Below, piece after piece: positions 1 through 8,501 of a stretch of DNA of 64,000 nt (position 1 is its first letter; the number at the start of each line of letters is the position of its first letter). Both the position numbers and the translations under genes were made by a program. The DNA comes from Bartonella grahamii ATCC 700132 (GTDB lineage Bacteria > Pseudomonadota > Alphaproteobacteria > Rhizobiales > Rhizobiaceae), in the NCBI RefSeq assembly GCF_000518085.1, contig NZ_JACX01000005.1, positions 24,070 to 88,069 on the forward strand, given 5' to 3'. The notes under the pieces were generated by a model, which was not told the DNA's origin, searched no databases, and worked only from the letters and a program-made list of their open reading frames with translations.

Positions 1-1
1 C

Positions 2-157
2 GCTGAAACAACCGATGCCCCCTATGAGGTCGCTGAAACCATTCTAAGTCATACGGTCGGCGGTAAAGTAGAGCGTGCCTATCGTCGCACTGATTATCTA
101 GAACAGCGCCGTGTCTATATGGATAAATGGGCGGCTTATGTCACTGGTCAATCTTAA
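2..157 (+). CDS. Phage-type tyrosine integrase, C-terminal end (partial)
   Basis: The first 51 codons of the window are the 3' end of a gene that starts upstream. The peptide carries the HTVGGKVERAYRRTDYLEQR stretch and ends with a YMDKWAAYV-type tail. This matches the C-terminal end of tyrosine recombinases of P4-like integrases, where the catalytic Tyr lies in the AYRRTDYLEQR segment. It would catalyse site-specific insertion or excision of a mobile element. It sits at the left edge of a region full of phage relics, so it probably belongs to the element that brought them. The upstream part cannot be seen, so intactness is unknown. Confidence 0.8.
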   Translation, partial: AETTDAPYEVAETILSHTVGGKVERAYRRTDYLEQRRVYMDKWAAYVTGQS

Positions 158-367
158 GATATGGGGTGAATAACCCCATTATCTGTGGATAATTTTAGCT
201 CTCTTTTCTCTCATTCTTTCTCAATAAGAGTCATAAATTATCACATCAGAAATTATATGATAAAATATTGTTTTCTATAAATAAAATACCTTCAAAAATG
301 AACAAAAATGTGGTTAATAAATAGTTATGATTTGTTTTCATTTTTTTACTTTTGAAAGGAAATTATT

Positions 368-568
368 ATGACAGAAAATGATATTCTTTTGACAGACCGT
401 GAAAGTGCAAAACTGCTTCATATGAGTGTTTCAACATTCCGCCGTCATGTAACTAATGGCTCTCTCCCAAAACCTTTAAAATTTGGTTTTTTATCGCGTT
501 GGTTACAATCAGATCTTATCAATGTAATCGAGCAAGCGAAACAGCAACGTCAAAGCGACGCGGCATAA
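368..568 (+). CDS. AlpA-like helix-turn-helix regulator
   Basis: A 66-residue protein with a winged helix-turn-helix of the AlpA/MerR-like excisionase type: LLTDRESAKLLHMSVSTFRRHV, then a short basic wing and R-W at about residue 44. Family members are small DNA-binding regulators or excisionases in prophages and islands that control integrase expression. It lies 210 bp downstream of the integrase end in the same direction, which is the usual arrangement. A purine-rich ribosome site (aaagga) precedes the ATG. It appears intact, while the genes after it are broken. Confidence 0.75.
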   Translation: MTENDILLTDRESAKLLHMSVSTFRRHVTNGSLPKPLKFGFLSRWLQSDLINVIEQAKQQRQSDAA

Positions 569-571
569 AAA

Positions 572-606
572 GAAAACCTTGTCACGTAAGGACGGACAAG
601 GCTTTC
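572..606. terminator. Hairpin after the AlpA-like gene
   Basis: Two 12-base arms (GAAAACCTTGTC and GACAAGGCTTTC, one mismatch) separated by an 11-base loop start four bases after the AlpA-like stop codon. A terminator is plausible, but the T tract is short and interrupted (TTTCTC). Confidence 0.45.
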
Positions 607-668
607 TCAAGCTCATCACCCTAGAGAGTGCACAATCCGTCCTATGAGGCAACGTTATAGGATTTAAA

Positions 669-1565
669 ATGATGTGTTCTTTTAAGAATGCGCAGGGCAT
701 TACACGTGCTGTGCGAGGGTTTGGCGTGGGCGTTATGGACCCGTTGCCCTGCTCATGATGATAGGCTACCTAGCTTATCCCTTGCCAATGGACATGATGG
801 GCGTCTCTTACTCTACTATTATGCCGGTTGTTCTTTTAGAGAGATCATACAAACGCTCATTAGAATTGGCTTGCTTGGAAAACAAGCCTTTTTTGATAAA
901 GCTTATGACCAGACGCTCTCTTTCTCAAAACAGTTTTGTGCTGATCTCAAACGAGCAAAACAGAAAGCAGAGAGAGCAAAAGCAATTTGGCAACAAAGCA
1001 AACCAATCGAAAATACTTTAGCAGAAACCTATTTACGTATGCGGGGTATTACATGTGATTTGCCTGCTGATTTACGCTTTTATGACAAATGTTCGCACCC
1101 CTCTGGGGTTACACTGCCCGCGTTGGTTGCTCTTGTTCAGGGGGCTTGGCTCCTTTGCTATTTATAGAACCTTTTTACAAGCCAATGGCTGTACAACAGA
1201 TCAAAGATCAGCAAAAGCCATGTTGGGATCTGTAACGGGTGGTGGGGTGCATTTAAGTCAAGCCAATCCAAAACATCTGGTCATTTGTGAAGGCATTGAA
1301 ACGGGTCTGGCTCTGCTGTCTGGGTTGTTATCAGAGCCCGTTAATTTATGGGCGTCCCTTTCAACCCATGGAATGATGCGTGTGAATTTACCCCCTTATA
1401 AAAGGGCGTCTCACCATTGCAATGGACGGCGATGATGCGGGTCGTAAAGCAGGTTTTAACCTCGCTGCGCGTACCTATAGCCAAGGCTTTGAGGTTTTTA
1501 TCATGCAAGCTCCAAAAGGAACCGATTTTAATAACGTATTACTTTCTCAAAAGAAGGAACTATGA
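669..1565 (+). pseudogene. Phage/plasmid primase (Toprim domain), frameshifted
   Basis: The protein is recoverable only by joining at least three frames. An N-terminal piece begins near 669. A zinc-binding-type segment (RCPAHDDRLPSLSLANGHDG) and a helical part run to about 1,140. A second frame carries the Toprim core (LVICEGIETGLALLSGLL) from about 1,060 to 1,400. A third frame (MDGDDAGRKAGFNLAART) runs to the stop at 1,565. This is the order seen in phage and plasmid Toprim primases (DUF7146-type N-terminus), which make RNA primers for replication. Frameshifts near 740, 1,140 and 1,400 make it a pseudogene. The next reading frame begins with an ATGA overlap at 1,562 but stops after 31 codons. 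Confidence 0.8.
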
Positions 1566-1736
1566 AAGAGAGTCATTTACAAAACAACAATGAAAATACT
1601 CCCGTCAATGATAACGATAATGCTTGTTTACGGTTGGAAAAGATTTATTGTTGTTAGAAGGGAACGATCCGCTGGGACGCAGTTTGCAGGATTCTGGCCT
1701 GCTGCACACGAAACGCTGCGTGCCCAAGAGAGATTA

Positions 1737-1970
1737 ATGCAAGCGTCAAAACAAAAAGCGATAGAAATCTGGGCGCATTAGGCTGGCATGGAAGTCCCAT
1801 GTCGCATGGGGCAGCTTTATGCTGCATCTGGCAGAGGCAAAGAGACTTTTTCTTTTAGTTATGACCAAACTTGGTTGAAGAGCGGGCATAGCCAGCTGTT
1901 TGATCCAGATTTGCAGCTTTATTCGGGGCTGCAATATACTCGGGAGGATCATGACAATTTTGGCCTTTAG
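1737..1970 (+). pseudogene. HipA-family kinase toxin, N-terminal fragment
   Basis: From the ATG at 1,737 the frame reads like the N-terminus of HipA: IEIWAH, a TAG stop at 1,779-1,781 exactly where family members have Trp, then AGMEVPCRMGQLY, FSFSYDQTWL, DPDLQLYSGLQYT and HDNFGL. HipA toxins are Ser/Thr kinases that phosphorylate glutamyl-tRNA synthetase; this subfamily segment precedes the kinase fold. The reading frame loses similarity right after HDNFGL at about 1,967, where an inverted repeat begins. No HipB partner is recognisable upstream. The gene is dead because of the nonsense codon and the loss of the kinase domain. Confidence 0.75.
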
Positions 1971-1984
1971 GTACTGGTAATTTT

Positions 1985-2012
1985 TTAATTAAAAGCAGTT
2001 GCTTTTAATTAA
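1985..2012. repeat. Perfect inverted repeat at the edge of the biosynthetic operon
   Basis: Two perfect 13-base arms (TTAATTAAAAGCA / TGCTTTTAATTAA) around a 2-base loop. They sit between TTTAGGTACTG (from about 1,967) and a near copy, TTTAGGTGGTACTG (from about 2,013). The HipA homology ends at the first of these. It could be an element end, a recombination scar, or a terminator for readthrough from the left. Confidence 0.6.
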
Positions 2013-2134
2013 TTTAGGTGGTACTGCGAAAGTAAGCAGATATCCTCGTCTATATAGTTTCATTGGGATTATGTTTTATCAAGGGTAATTCTGTGCTGGA
2101 AAATTTATAGCATGTTTAAATATAAGGGGGAGGC

Positions 2135-2914
2135 ATGAGTCATAGTTTTGTCGATATCGTAAATAATCCTGCATATAATGAAAAATCGTTGGCGCTGGTA
2201 GTCGCAGGGACTGCTGAGATAGCGCGGAATGTCATAGATTCACTAATTAATGGTGGTTATTTCGTAGTTTTTACATGGTTCAGTAATGAAACCGCCGTTA
2301 GTGATATGAAGCATCGGTACCAAAGTGCTGTCTTGCCAGTTCGCTTGGATTTGACATCTGAGCAAGACGTCGTGCAGTTTTGTGCTGCCTTAGAAAATGT
2401 TAGAATTGAGATAGCTATCTACTGTGCTGGTTATAACCCAGCATGTTTGTGCGATGAGCTGGAACCCGAAAATATTAACGCCATCACTCGTCTTAACTAT
2501 CTGTCAGCCGTGCTGATTTTCAATATGGTAGTCAAAACGATGAAGCAGTATAAAGAAAATGAGACCAAGCTGGTGTTTATCAGTTCGGTGGCCGCAAAAA
2601 AAATCAGAGTGGGTAACTCTTTATATGGCTCGACGAAGGCAGCCATGGAAAGATATCTCTCCGGCATTGCACTGGAAATGGGCCGATTCAATATCAGAAC
2701 GCTGTGCGTAAGCCCTGGTTATATCAAGACAAAGATGCTTCAGGACTATTGTGCGAAAGAAGGAAGAAGTATTGCTAGCATAGAAAAAACCATCCCAATG
2801 AGGAAAATGTTGGCTGCCGAAGATGTTGCGAATGCTGTCAATGCGTTTATTAACGGTAAAATTATTACTACAGGCGTTTCATTAACGATAGGGAATGGTG
2901 AGGGGATTATCTAA
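2135..2914 (+). CDS. SDR-family 3-oxoacyl-ACP reductase (ketoreductase) of the polyketide operon
   Basis: A 259-residue short-chain dehydrogenase/reductase. It shows an N-terminal dinucleotide-binding strand (LALVVAGTAEIARNVIDSL, a diverged TGxxxGIG motif), a catalytic Ser in FISSVAA at about residue 150, and the Tyr-x-x-x-Lys pair in LYGSTKAA at about 164-168. FabG-type enzymes reduce the 3-keto group of ACP-bound acyl chains with NADPH. It is the first gene of the operon, with a strong ribosome site (aagggggagg) just before the ATG. Its stop codon overlaps the ATG of the acyl carrier protein gene (TAATG), pointing to coupled translation. The nucleotide-binding loop is atypical, so cofactor preference is uncertain. 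Confidence 0.8.
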   Translation: MSHSFVDIVNNPAYNEKSLALVVAGTAEIARNVIDSLINGGYFVVFTWFSNETAVSDMKHRYQSAVLPVRLDLTSEQDVVQFCAALENVRIEIAIYCAGYNPACLCDELEPENINAITRLNYLSAVLIFNMVVKTMKQYKENETKLVFISSVAAKKIRVGNSLYGSTKAAMERYLSGIALEMGRFNIRTLCVSPGYIKTKMLQDYCAKEGRSIASIEKTIPMRKMLAAEDVANAVNAFINGKIITTGVSLTIGNGEGII

Positions 2915-3297
2915 TGTATATTACAACAATTAGCCAGATTTTTAAAGATGTCATGTATCTTGATGAGTCAGAAGAGCTTGATCCACACAAGTCGCTATTC
3001 TCTGATTACGGAATGACTTCGATTGATTATATTGATTTTGCCTTCGAGTTAAAAAAGCACTTCAAGGTTGATGTTAGTCCTGAAAGCCTTTGGCCGGTAA
3101 ATAAATGGGCCACTACAGAAGCATTTTACTCATTTGACACCAAAGAGTGGACTAGCGAAGGTGTTGCTAAAATCAATGACCTGCTGGGGTTAAAAGAATA
3201 TGAATCGATTGATAAGAAAATCCAGTTTAAAGAACTCTACTCCTATTTCACGCTGAACTATATCAACCAGCGTATATCAGTTTTAAAGCGCAACTAG
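2914..3297 (+). CDS. Acyl carrier protein (extended, 127 aa)
   Basis: The N-terminal 80 residues look like an acyl carrier protein: an acidic helix, then DYGMTSIDYIDFAFELKKHF with Ser36 in the position that receives the 4'-phosphopantetheine arm (usual motif D-S-L/I-D). At 127 residues it is longer than typical ACPs (about 80), and the C-terminal extension is not recognisable. It would hold the growing acyl chain for the ketosynthase, ketoreductase and dehydratase encoded beside it. The phosphopantetheinyl transferase in the same operon is the obvious activating enzyme. It overlaps the reductase gene by one base and is followed after one base by the next gene. Confidence 0.75.
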   Translation: MYITTISQIFKDVMYLDESEELDPHKSLFSDYGMTSIDYIDFAFELKKHFKVDVSPESLWPVNKWATTEAFYSFDTKEWTSEGVAKINDLLGLKEYESIDKKIQFKELYSYFTLNYINQRISVLKRN

Positions 3298-3298
3298 C

Positions 3299-4366
3299 AT
3301 GACGGAAAGGGTCTATATAAAAAACTATGGTGTGTATCAGCAATTCGCGCCTAATAGTGCAGCGCTGAGCCAGCTGCTCAGCGCTGGGGGTGAGATTAAT
3401 CCTTGTGATATGGACTATTACCATGTTTTGACACCGTCTATGATAGACAAGAAGCTGATCAGCAGAGAAGACCGCTCAGTGCTGAATGATATGTCAAAAA
3501 TGGTAATCAATGCGCTGATAGATTTTCAAAGTAAAGATTGCCTGGCGGAGCATGCAAAAGCTTTTCTATATACTGCATGCGATAGCGAAGACCGCAGCTT
3601 TGATTTGCTTTTTGAAATTTGCCGTAAATATAAAGACGATGGTTCAGTCTGGAAGCATATCCAGCAGTATAAGGAGATAAATAATCCTCTGAATACGTTG
3701 CGATTGTTGCCAACAAATGTGTTGTATCACATCTCAAAATTGTTACTTGATCATGAGGAAGGGACGCCGTTACGTGCCGCATCATTAAGTGGCCTAGTTG
3801 CATTGAAATTGGCTTATGCTGACATCGCTAATATAATTGCAAAAGAGCGAGCGATGGTTGTTAGTGCAGCAAATATGCTGAGCTTCGATAGTCTGACTGT
3901 CTTTAAAAAATTCGGTGAAATTCGACAAAGTGATAAAGATATTTCTGGTATTATCCCCAGTTGGGGGGCGGCAGTGATGTCTTTAGACAATAACAGCTGC
4001 GATGCGCTAGCTGAATTAATCTCTGTAACTATTCATTATTGCCCTAAAGTCAGTTTTGAAGAACGGGACTGGGAAAGCCTGTTGAGTAAACAACGAACAC
4101 AACAGGGGGAACCTGATGTTATTGTTAGTTATAACAACGGTATTCGTATGCAACAAATAGCTGAATATTCAGCGCTAGAGAAATTTTTTCCAGAGATACC
4201 GGTTGTTAACTATAAATCTAAAACTGGGTACACTGGAAAACTCAATAACATACTGGATATTTTATGCTGTCTTAATGATCCTACGATTCCATCGGGGGCC
4301 CGGGTTATGCTGACTGGTGCGGCTATCAATTATGGTATCGGAAATATTTGGATAATTAAACACTAA
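3299..4366 (+). CDS. Ketosynthase-like protein without active-site Cys (chain-length-factor-like)
   Basis: A 355-residue protein with the outline of a beta-ketoacyl synthase: GTPLRAASLSGLVALKLAY aligns with the nucleophile-elbow region, and PSWGAAVMSLD aligns with the PxxGAxAxxLE loop. The active-site Cys is absent (AASLSG instead of xACSSG), and the conserved His residues in HGT and GH motifs are not seen. In type II polyketide and aryl polyene systems such inactive partners (chain length factor, ApeC-like) pair with an active ketosynthase and shape the product cavity. The gene directly precedes an intact ketosynthase gene, which supports a heterodimer. The start one base after the ACP stop suggests translational coupling. 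Confidence 0.65.
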   Translation: MTERVYIKNYGVYQQFAPNSAALSQLLSAGGEINPCDMDYYHVLTPSMIDKKLISREDRSVLNDMSKMVINALIDFQSKDCLAEHAKAFLYTACDSEDRSFDLLFEICRKYKDDGSVWKHIQQYKEINNPLNTLRLLPTNVLYHISKLLLDHEEGTPLRAASLSGLVALKLAYADIANIIAKERAMVVSAANMLSFDSLTVFKKFGEIRQSDKDISGIIPSWGAAVMSLDNNSCDALAELISVTIHYCPKVSFEERDWESLLSKQRTQQGEPDVIVSYNNGIRMQQIAEYSALEKFFPEIPVVNYKSKTGYTGKLNNILDILCCLNDPTIPSGARVMLTGAAINYGIGNIWIIKH

Positions 4367-4379
4367 GGGGAGCTTTACA

Positions 4380-5666
4380 ATGAATACCCATTTTGATGCA
4401 GATACATTATGTATTAGTGCATATGGGGCCGTTACGCCATTAGGCAGCCACTTGGATGAAATTCACGCCTGCTTTATGCGTGAGAAAAGTGGTATACGGA
4501 AGATTGAAAAATTTGATCACCAGTATTTTCAAACTCATGAAGCTGGGATTCCTATAGAAGGTAATGAGTTGCTACGCTGGCCTAAAAAAAAATCCTTCAG
4601 AAACGGCGAGCTTTTTTATGCGGGCTTAGCAGCAAAGAGACTGCATGAACGACTGAATTTGCAGGAATATTATCCAGCAGAAGATATTGGCTGTATTGTA
4701 GGGATTGATGAATCGGCAATCGATATTGAAAAGTCTATCGGTTTTGCGGATAAGGTTCCCGTCGACGCGGATAAGCAATGCTTGGTCGATGTCGCGCTAG
4801 AACATTTTAAAATTGATGAGTTTTTTGATCTCGATACAACCGCGGTTCTAAAAACGATACATGAAATTATCCCGTTTGCGGGCCTCAGCTTTGCCCTTCT
4901 AGGCCTTTGTTCTGCATCAACGCAAAGTATCGGCCTCGCGATGCGAGCCATCCGCAATGGTGAAGTTAAAGCGGCGATTTGCGGCGGTGTTTCTGCGAAA
5001 GTCACCCCGCTGAATCTTGCGCGATTAGAAGAAATGGGAGTGATATCGACTGATCAAAACTACTGTGGACCACGGCGTTCGCGGCCTTTTGACCGGCATC
5101 GCAGCGGATTTGTTTTAGCGGAGGGCGCAGGTCTGTTCGTTATTGAAAAATTATCTAACGTACTGGCGCGGCAGCGTGAGCCGTTGGCCTATTTATTGGG
5201 TTACGGCGGTGCACTTTGCGCACAGCATATTGTAGCGCCGCATAAAGATGATCTCGAAATGCAACTGTCGATGGAACGAGCCATCGAACATGCGGGTATT
5301 GACCGTACCGCTATTGATTTTGTGAATACACATGGGACATCGACACTACAAAATGATCAGCACGAAGCCAGTGCAATCAGAACGGTTTTTGGCGCGCACA
5401 ACCCGGCGATTGTGGCGACAAAATCTTGGCACGGGCATCTGATTGCTGCTGCCGGTGCGATGGAAATTTTGTGTGTACTGGTTTCTTTTCGGAACAATGT
5501 TTTGCCTAAAATTTTGAATTGTGATGAAATCGATCCTCAATTGCCTGCTGGCATTGCGCTTGTGAGGGAGCACCAGTACCGACCGCTTAAATACGCATTG
5601 AAAAACTCATTTGGTATGGGTGGTGGCGCAAGCAGCTTGGTTTTAGGGAATCCACAATATCTGTAA
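4380..5666 (+). CDS. Beta-ketoacyl-ACP synthase (KS-alpha-like)
   Basis: A 428-residue FabF-type ketosynthase. The catalytic triad is visible: Cys177 in GLCSAST, His318 in NTHGTST and His353 in KSWHGHLIAAAG, with Lys348 just before it. GEVKAAICGG and SFGMGGGASSLV near the C-terminus are also family signatures. It would perform decarboxylative Claisen condensation of an acyl starter with malonyl-ACP. It is preceded by a good ribosome site (aaggggag) and follows the inactive KS-like gene by 13 bases, the KS/CLF pairing typical of type II systems. The product cannot be deduced from sequence. Confidence 0.85.
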   Translation: MNTHFDADTLCISAYGAVTPLGSHLDEIHACFMREKSGIRKIEKFDHQYFQTHEAGIPIEGNELLRWPKKKSFRNGELFYAGLAAKRLHERLNLQEYYPAEDIGCIVGIDESAIDIEKSIGFADKVPVDADKQCLVDVALEHFKIDEFFDLDTTAVLKTIHEIIPFAGLSFALLGLCSASTQSIGLAMRAIRNGEVKAAICGGVSAKVTPLNLARLEEMGVISTDQNYCGPRRSRPFDRHRSGFVLAEGAGLFVIEKLSNVLARQREPLAYLLGYGGALCAQHIVAPHKDDLEMQLSMERAIEHAGIDRTAIDFVNTHGTSTLQNDQHEASAIRTVFGAHNPAIVATKSWHGHLIAAAGAMEILCVLVSFRNNVLPKILNCDEIDPQLPAGIALVREHQYRPLKYALKNSFGMGGGASSLVLGNPQYL

Positions 5667-5676
5667 GGGACACCAC

Positions 5677-7086
5677 ATGCTAACAATATATTCCTTATTA
5701 GAAAGAAACTGGCAAGTGATTTATCATCACAGTCATTATTCGGCAGAGGATGTCAGCATGATGACAAAAGGGTGTGCAGATACCGTAGTTAGATATTGTC
5801 GTGATCGCCCGCAAGAGGAGCAAAATAAGCTGTTTGTTTTTGTGATTAGAAATAATTTCGAAGGTCTGATCAGCTATTTTGTTGCGTCTATGCTAAAATT
5901 GAAAGCTTGGATCGTCAGTATTCATGATTTAGACATTGTTGATATGCTAGTTGATGCCGATTGCATTGCCGCTGTTGTAATGAGCCATGAAGTCAGGGAT
6001 ATTAGTATCATCAGTCACCGGATTAATATCGCGTTTGATCACTGTCTTTCAACTGTGAACGAAAATCTGGCTGATTTTACAGCATATCCGTGCGCGCATT
6101 TCTATTTTTGTACCTCCGGAACAACCAGTAAACCCAAGTTGATTCAATATCATGAAAATATTCTGATTGAGAATGCCCTCGCGGTGAGCCAATCTCTTGG
6201 ACTAAGTAATGAAGATTGCTCATTGTGTTATTTCCCGGTGCAGTATATGTATGGTCTCTCTACTATGCTATGTGCCTTCTTATCGGATAGCAAACTGGTA
6301 TTTGAAAAATTTCAAATAAGTAATATTGGTGAACTCGTTTCGCACTATAGCATTACCAACTTGCCTTTAATCGGTGACTGGATGCTGGCAGTAAGCGACA
6401 TTTTTACCAAAAGCCGAATCCATGTGCAAAATATCTTGAATGCATCCGACCGTTTGCTCACCGTACAAGCATCGGGTATCCTCTCATCATGTACGACGTT
6501 ATGGAATAACTTCGGTCAGACCGAATCCGGACCACGCTTGTTTCATAATAAGATCTGCTCGCTACGCGATATTGAAAGAACCAGTAAATATGGCGTTGTA
6601 GCGCCGGGTAAGGCTTTGGTGAGTGATATAAAAATTGATTTGCGCCCCATTGATCGGGCGGATACTTCTGATTCAGTGCGCCGTATGTTTTATAAAACGC
6701 CTTTCGCGTGTGATGGTTATGTTGATAGTTCCTTGCAATTAAAGCCGCGTGATGAATGGTTTGATTCCGGCGACCTGTTTGTTAAAGATGAATCCGAATG
6801 CTATTACTGGATAGCCAGAGCCGTTAATGAATTTAAACACAATGGTAAGTTTATCCCAGTTCAACTGATTTCAAATGACATTATTAAGTATGCCGGATGT
6901 TTAAGGCATTACTTTTCAAAAGCACAGAACGGCGATCTTTATCTCAACCTTGATATGTCGGCAAATAGTGAGCAGGTTAAAGTCGTTACTAAACTATTGA
7001 CTGATAAATGGTATCAGTATGCATTTAAAGTAAATATCAGAAAAATTGCCACGACAAATACAGGGAAAATAAAATGTACCGTGTAG
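5677..7086 (+). CDS. AMP-forming acyl/aryl-acid ligase (ANL superfamily)
   Basis: A 469-residue adenylating enzyme with the phosphate-binding loop TSGTTSKPK (about residues 146-154), an NNFGQTESGP aromatic/Thr-Glu motif (about 287-296), EWFDSGDLFVKD (the GD motif, about 370) and a C-terminal TGKIK with the catalytic Lys. Such ligases activate a carboxylic acid as the adenylate and load it on CoA or an ACP. In aryl-polyene-like clusters the comparable enzyme activates the starter acid. It is shorter than most acyl-CoA ligases (about 500-550). The last codons overlap the next gene by 13 bases. Substrate unknown. Confidence 0.75.
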   Translation: MLTIYSLLERNWQVIYHHSHYSAEDVSMMTKGCADTVVRYCRDRPQEEQNKLFVFVIRNNFEGLISYFVASMLKLKAWIVSIHDLDIVDMLVDADCIAAVVMSHEVRDISIISHRINIAFDHCLSTVNENLADFTAYPCAHFYFCTSGTTSKPKLIQYHENILIENALAVSQSLGLSNEDCSLCYFPVQYMYGLSTMLCAFLSDSKLVFEKFQISNIGELVSHYSITNLPLIGDWMLAVSDIFTKSRIHVQNILNASDRLLTVQASGILSSCTTLWNNFGQTESGPRLFHNKICSLRDIERTSKYGVVAPGKALVSDIKIDLRPIDRADTSDSVRRMFYKTPFACDGYVDSSLQLKPRDEWFDSGDLFVKDESECYYWIARAVNEFKHNGKFIPVQLISNDIIKYAGCLRHYFSKAQNGDLYLNLDMSANSEQVKVVTKLLTDKWYQYAFKVNIRKIATTNTGKIKCTV

Positions 7087-7778
7087 ATAAAGCTCATGGT
7101 ATGAGCAGAGTGTATGTTAATCGCCGTGCAAACAATTATCTGTGCATTGTGAGCCATTCTTTTTATACCTATTTTTTAGCTATTGATAGGCTTCATCGTT
7201 ATTTGCCTGTATCGACGAGACGTACATCGAGAATGATATTGCAACGTGAAATGGCGAAGGTACTTTTTATCGATATATTTAAACGGATTTTGCCAGATGT
7301 AAAGATGTCACACAGTTCTGTGAGCCATGGACGGAGTAAAAGTATTATGTTGGTTAATAACGATCCGCGGATTCGGTCTGTCGGGGTTGATATCGAATTT
7401 ATTCAGAAAAAAAAACTACCGAGACCATTTATGCTAGATTACTGTGAAAAATGCGCGGACTTTCCAGCAGGGCAGGTGCTGGATAATTGGCTATGCACCA
7501 CAATATTTAGCTGCATGGAGAGCTTGTATAAGGCATTATGCGCCATCTCGGCGTGCACTTTTGATATAAATGATTATTTTTTAGTTGAACATGACAGGAC
7601 GCGATGTGTTTTTCGGTACGTTGGGAATATATTTGCGTTTAAAGGGATGACGTTTATTTGTAACTGCTATTATCTTTGTCAATCTGTGATAACCGTTGTT
7701 TTGCTGGATGCATGTTTGCAATCAATTATTTTAGATGACCTCTTATATGAGGACGTAACCGTTTCTATACCCAGTTAG
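7074..7778 (+). CDS. 4'-phosphopantetheinyl transferase (Sfp-like)
   Basis: A 234-residue protein with the three transferase motifs in order: VSHGRSK (about residue 82), VGVDIE with the Mg-binding Asp106 and Glu108, and CMESLYKAL with Glu149 and Lys153. These enzymes move the phosphopantetheine arm from CoA to the Ser of carrier proteins. The likely target is the ACP at the start of the operon, making the cluster self-sufficient and independent of the housekeeping AcpS. The start lies inside the end of the ligase gene. The protein is unusually Cys-rich in its C-terminal half. Confidence 0.75.
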   Translation: MYRVDKAHGMSRVYVNRRANNYLCIVSHSFYTYFLAIDRLHRYLPVSTRRTSRMILQREMAKVLFIDIFKRILPDVKMSHSSVSHGRSKSIMLVNNDPRIRSVGVDIEFIQKKKLPRPFMLDYCEKCADFPAGQVLDNWLCTTIFSCMESLYKALCAISACTFDINDYFLVEHDRTRCVFRYVGNIFAFKGMTFICNCYYLCQSVITVVLLDACLQSIILDDLLYEDVTVSIPS

Positions 7779-7832
7779 TTTTTAACGAGTTTATGGCAAT
7801 GCCATAACTAGCTTCATTTAGAGGAATATGTG

Positions 7833-8495
7833 ATGAATGATTTACTGGTAAATATCACCCCTGAGCACTATAAAAAGTATGCTACTGAAAGTACATCATC
7901 GTGGAATGCGTATTTGATGGAAAGAATTCTGGAAGAAGCATCTGGTGTTATTTCTGCGAAGAAAAAAATTCTCGATATTGGCATGGGAACTGGCCACATG
8001 CTTTTCAAGCTTTACCGCTCCCAAAAACTCACAGACTATTCCTTTTACGGGGTTGATATTGATCCCCGTATGGTTCAGTTTTGTGTTAAAAAATGTACCG
8101 AATTAAAATACCAGCATGCATTCAACATTATTGAAGCCAGTGTCAGCAATTTACCGTTTCCCGATAACTCCTTTTCAATGATTTATGCCCGTTCCGTAAT
8201 TCATCACTGGACTGAACCTAAAAAAGGATTACAGGAGTTGTGCCGTGTTTTAGATCGCGGCGGTCGTATTATCATCCACGAACCCCTAGCTGATTCAGAA
8301 GAAATAGCACTGGGTGTTTTTAACCAATCACGTCGTGAATGCGGTGTGGCAGCTATGTCCACAGAAGAAAAATTTACATTAGCCGGTATCACTGATCTTT
8401 TATATGGCTGCGATCTTAGTGAGATGAGCTGGACAGTGGCATGTGGAGAAGGTCTAGCAGCTCTGGGTTGTGCAATTTTCATTAAAAAGGTCTGA
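7833..8495 (+). CDS. Class I SAM-dependent methyltransferase
   Basis: A 220-residue UbiE/COQ5-like methyltransferase. Motif I is ILDIGMGTGHML (about residues 47-58), followed by the acidic GVDIDPRMVQ, then LPFPDNSFSMIYARSVIHHW and a DRGGRIIIHEP strand. It would transfer a methyl group from S-adenosylmethionine to an O, N or C atom of the pathway product. The ATG at 7,833 was chosen over the GTG at 7,830 because it is better spaced from the gagg ribosome site. A 54-base gap separates it from the transferase gene, the widest in the operon's first half, so a secondary promoter is possible but not evident. Confidence 0.8.
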   Translation: MNDLLVNITPEHYKKYATESTSSWNAYLMERILEEASGVISAKKKILDIGMGTGHMLFKLYRSQKLTDYSFYGVDIDPRMVQFCVKKCTELKYQHAFNIIEASVSNLPFPDNSFSMIYARSVIHHWTEPKKGLQELCRVLDRGGRIIIHEPLADSEEIALGVFNQSRRECGVAAMSTEEKFTLAGITDLLYGCDLSEMSWTVACGEGLAALGCAIFIKKV

Positions 8496-8501
8496 GTTAT
8501 C

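Noticed and set aside
1-160. A tRNA gene as integration site at the left edge
   Set aside because: Only the integrase 3' end is visible; no cloverleaf sequence was recognised within the window.
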